Below, one piece after another: positions 25,804 through 25,820 of a stretch of 25,820 nucleotides of DNA. The stretch comes from Spirochaetales bacterium (GTDB lineage Bacteria; Spirochaetota; Spirochaetia; DSM-27196; PWMO01). The translations under genes and the position numbers were made by a program. The notes under the pieces are model-generated. The model was given only the letters and a program-made list of their open reading frames with translations, did not search any database and was not told where the DNA came from. Position 1 is the stretch's first letter; the number at the start of each line of letters is the position of its first letter. The stretch spans positions 1 to 25,820 of the forward strand of contig SKLB01000158.1 in assembly GCA_007123465.1 (NCBI GenBank), given 5' to 3'.

Positions 25804-25820
25804 TTTCAGCGTAAATTTCA
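25785..25820. repeat. Three tandem 12-base units at the window edge
   Basis: Units read on the plus strand: GCTTCAATTCCG (25785-25796), GCTTCAATTTCA (25797-25808) and GCGTAAATTTCA (25809-25820). Units 1 and 2 share the first nine bases exactly and units 2 and 3 the last seven. The array may continue beyond the window. It lies 31 bases upstream of the TPR-type lipoprotein start. Confidence 0.6.

Overview
This is a GC-rich bacterial window with tightly packed genes and no RNA genes, insertion sequences or CRISPR arrays that I can see. I favour a free-living spirochaete (Spirochaetota). The reasons are a giant secreted coiled-coil protein that resembles, from memory, the 'putative large structural protein' family of Leptospira and relatives (TIGR04388), several lipoproteins with loose lipoboxes, WG-repeat proteins, and RND pumps accompanied by Ig-like lipoproteins. 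The assignment is moderate; no rRNA or other taxonomic marker is present.

Left part (1-2978): the N-terminal ~70% of acetyl-CoA synthetase (minus strand, cut by the window edge), a carbon-nitrogen (nitrilase-superfamily) hydrolase (minus), and a small protein of unknown function with a possible OB-fold (plus). Each has a recognisable start, and promoter-like elements can be proposed for all three.

Middle part (2976-12016, minus strand): a 2601-residue exported protein followed 26 bases later by a secreted WG-repeat protein. The giant has a signal peptide, long coiled-coil regions with a repeated Trp-Gly-Trp module, a basic patch, an Ala/Gly-rich hydrophobic stretch and a C-terminal domain with the Cys/His layout of papain-like (CHAP / NlpC-P60-like) amidases or peptidases. 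The layout, long stalk to hydrophobic segment to enzymatic tip to small exported neighbour, resembles a polymorphic-toxin or contact-effector locus, but that is inference.

Right part (12072-24418, plus strand): divergent from the giant gene across a 55-base region rich in palindromes is a seven-gene operon: TPR lipoprotein, TolC-like outer-membrane factor, lipidated RND adaptor, two Ig-like (SbsA/Big_5-type) lipoproteins and two different RND permeases. Apart from the first junction, every gene overlaps the next by exactly 4 bases (ATGA or GTGA), so this looks like one translationally coupled tripartite export machine with extra lipoprotein parts. It ends in a 62-base convergent overlap with a second TPR-type lipoprotein (minus, 24357-25754). 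Upstream of that gene, at the window edge, lie three tandem 12-base units.

The most interesting parts are the giant protein with its predicted enzymatic tip and neighbour, and the pump operon carrying Ig-like lipoproteins between adaptor and permeases.
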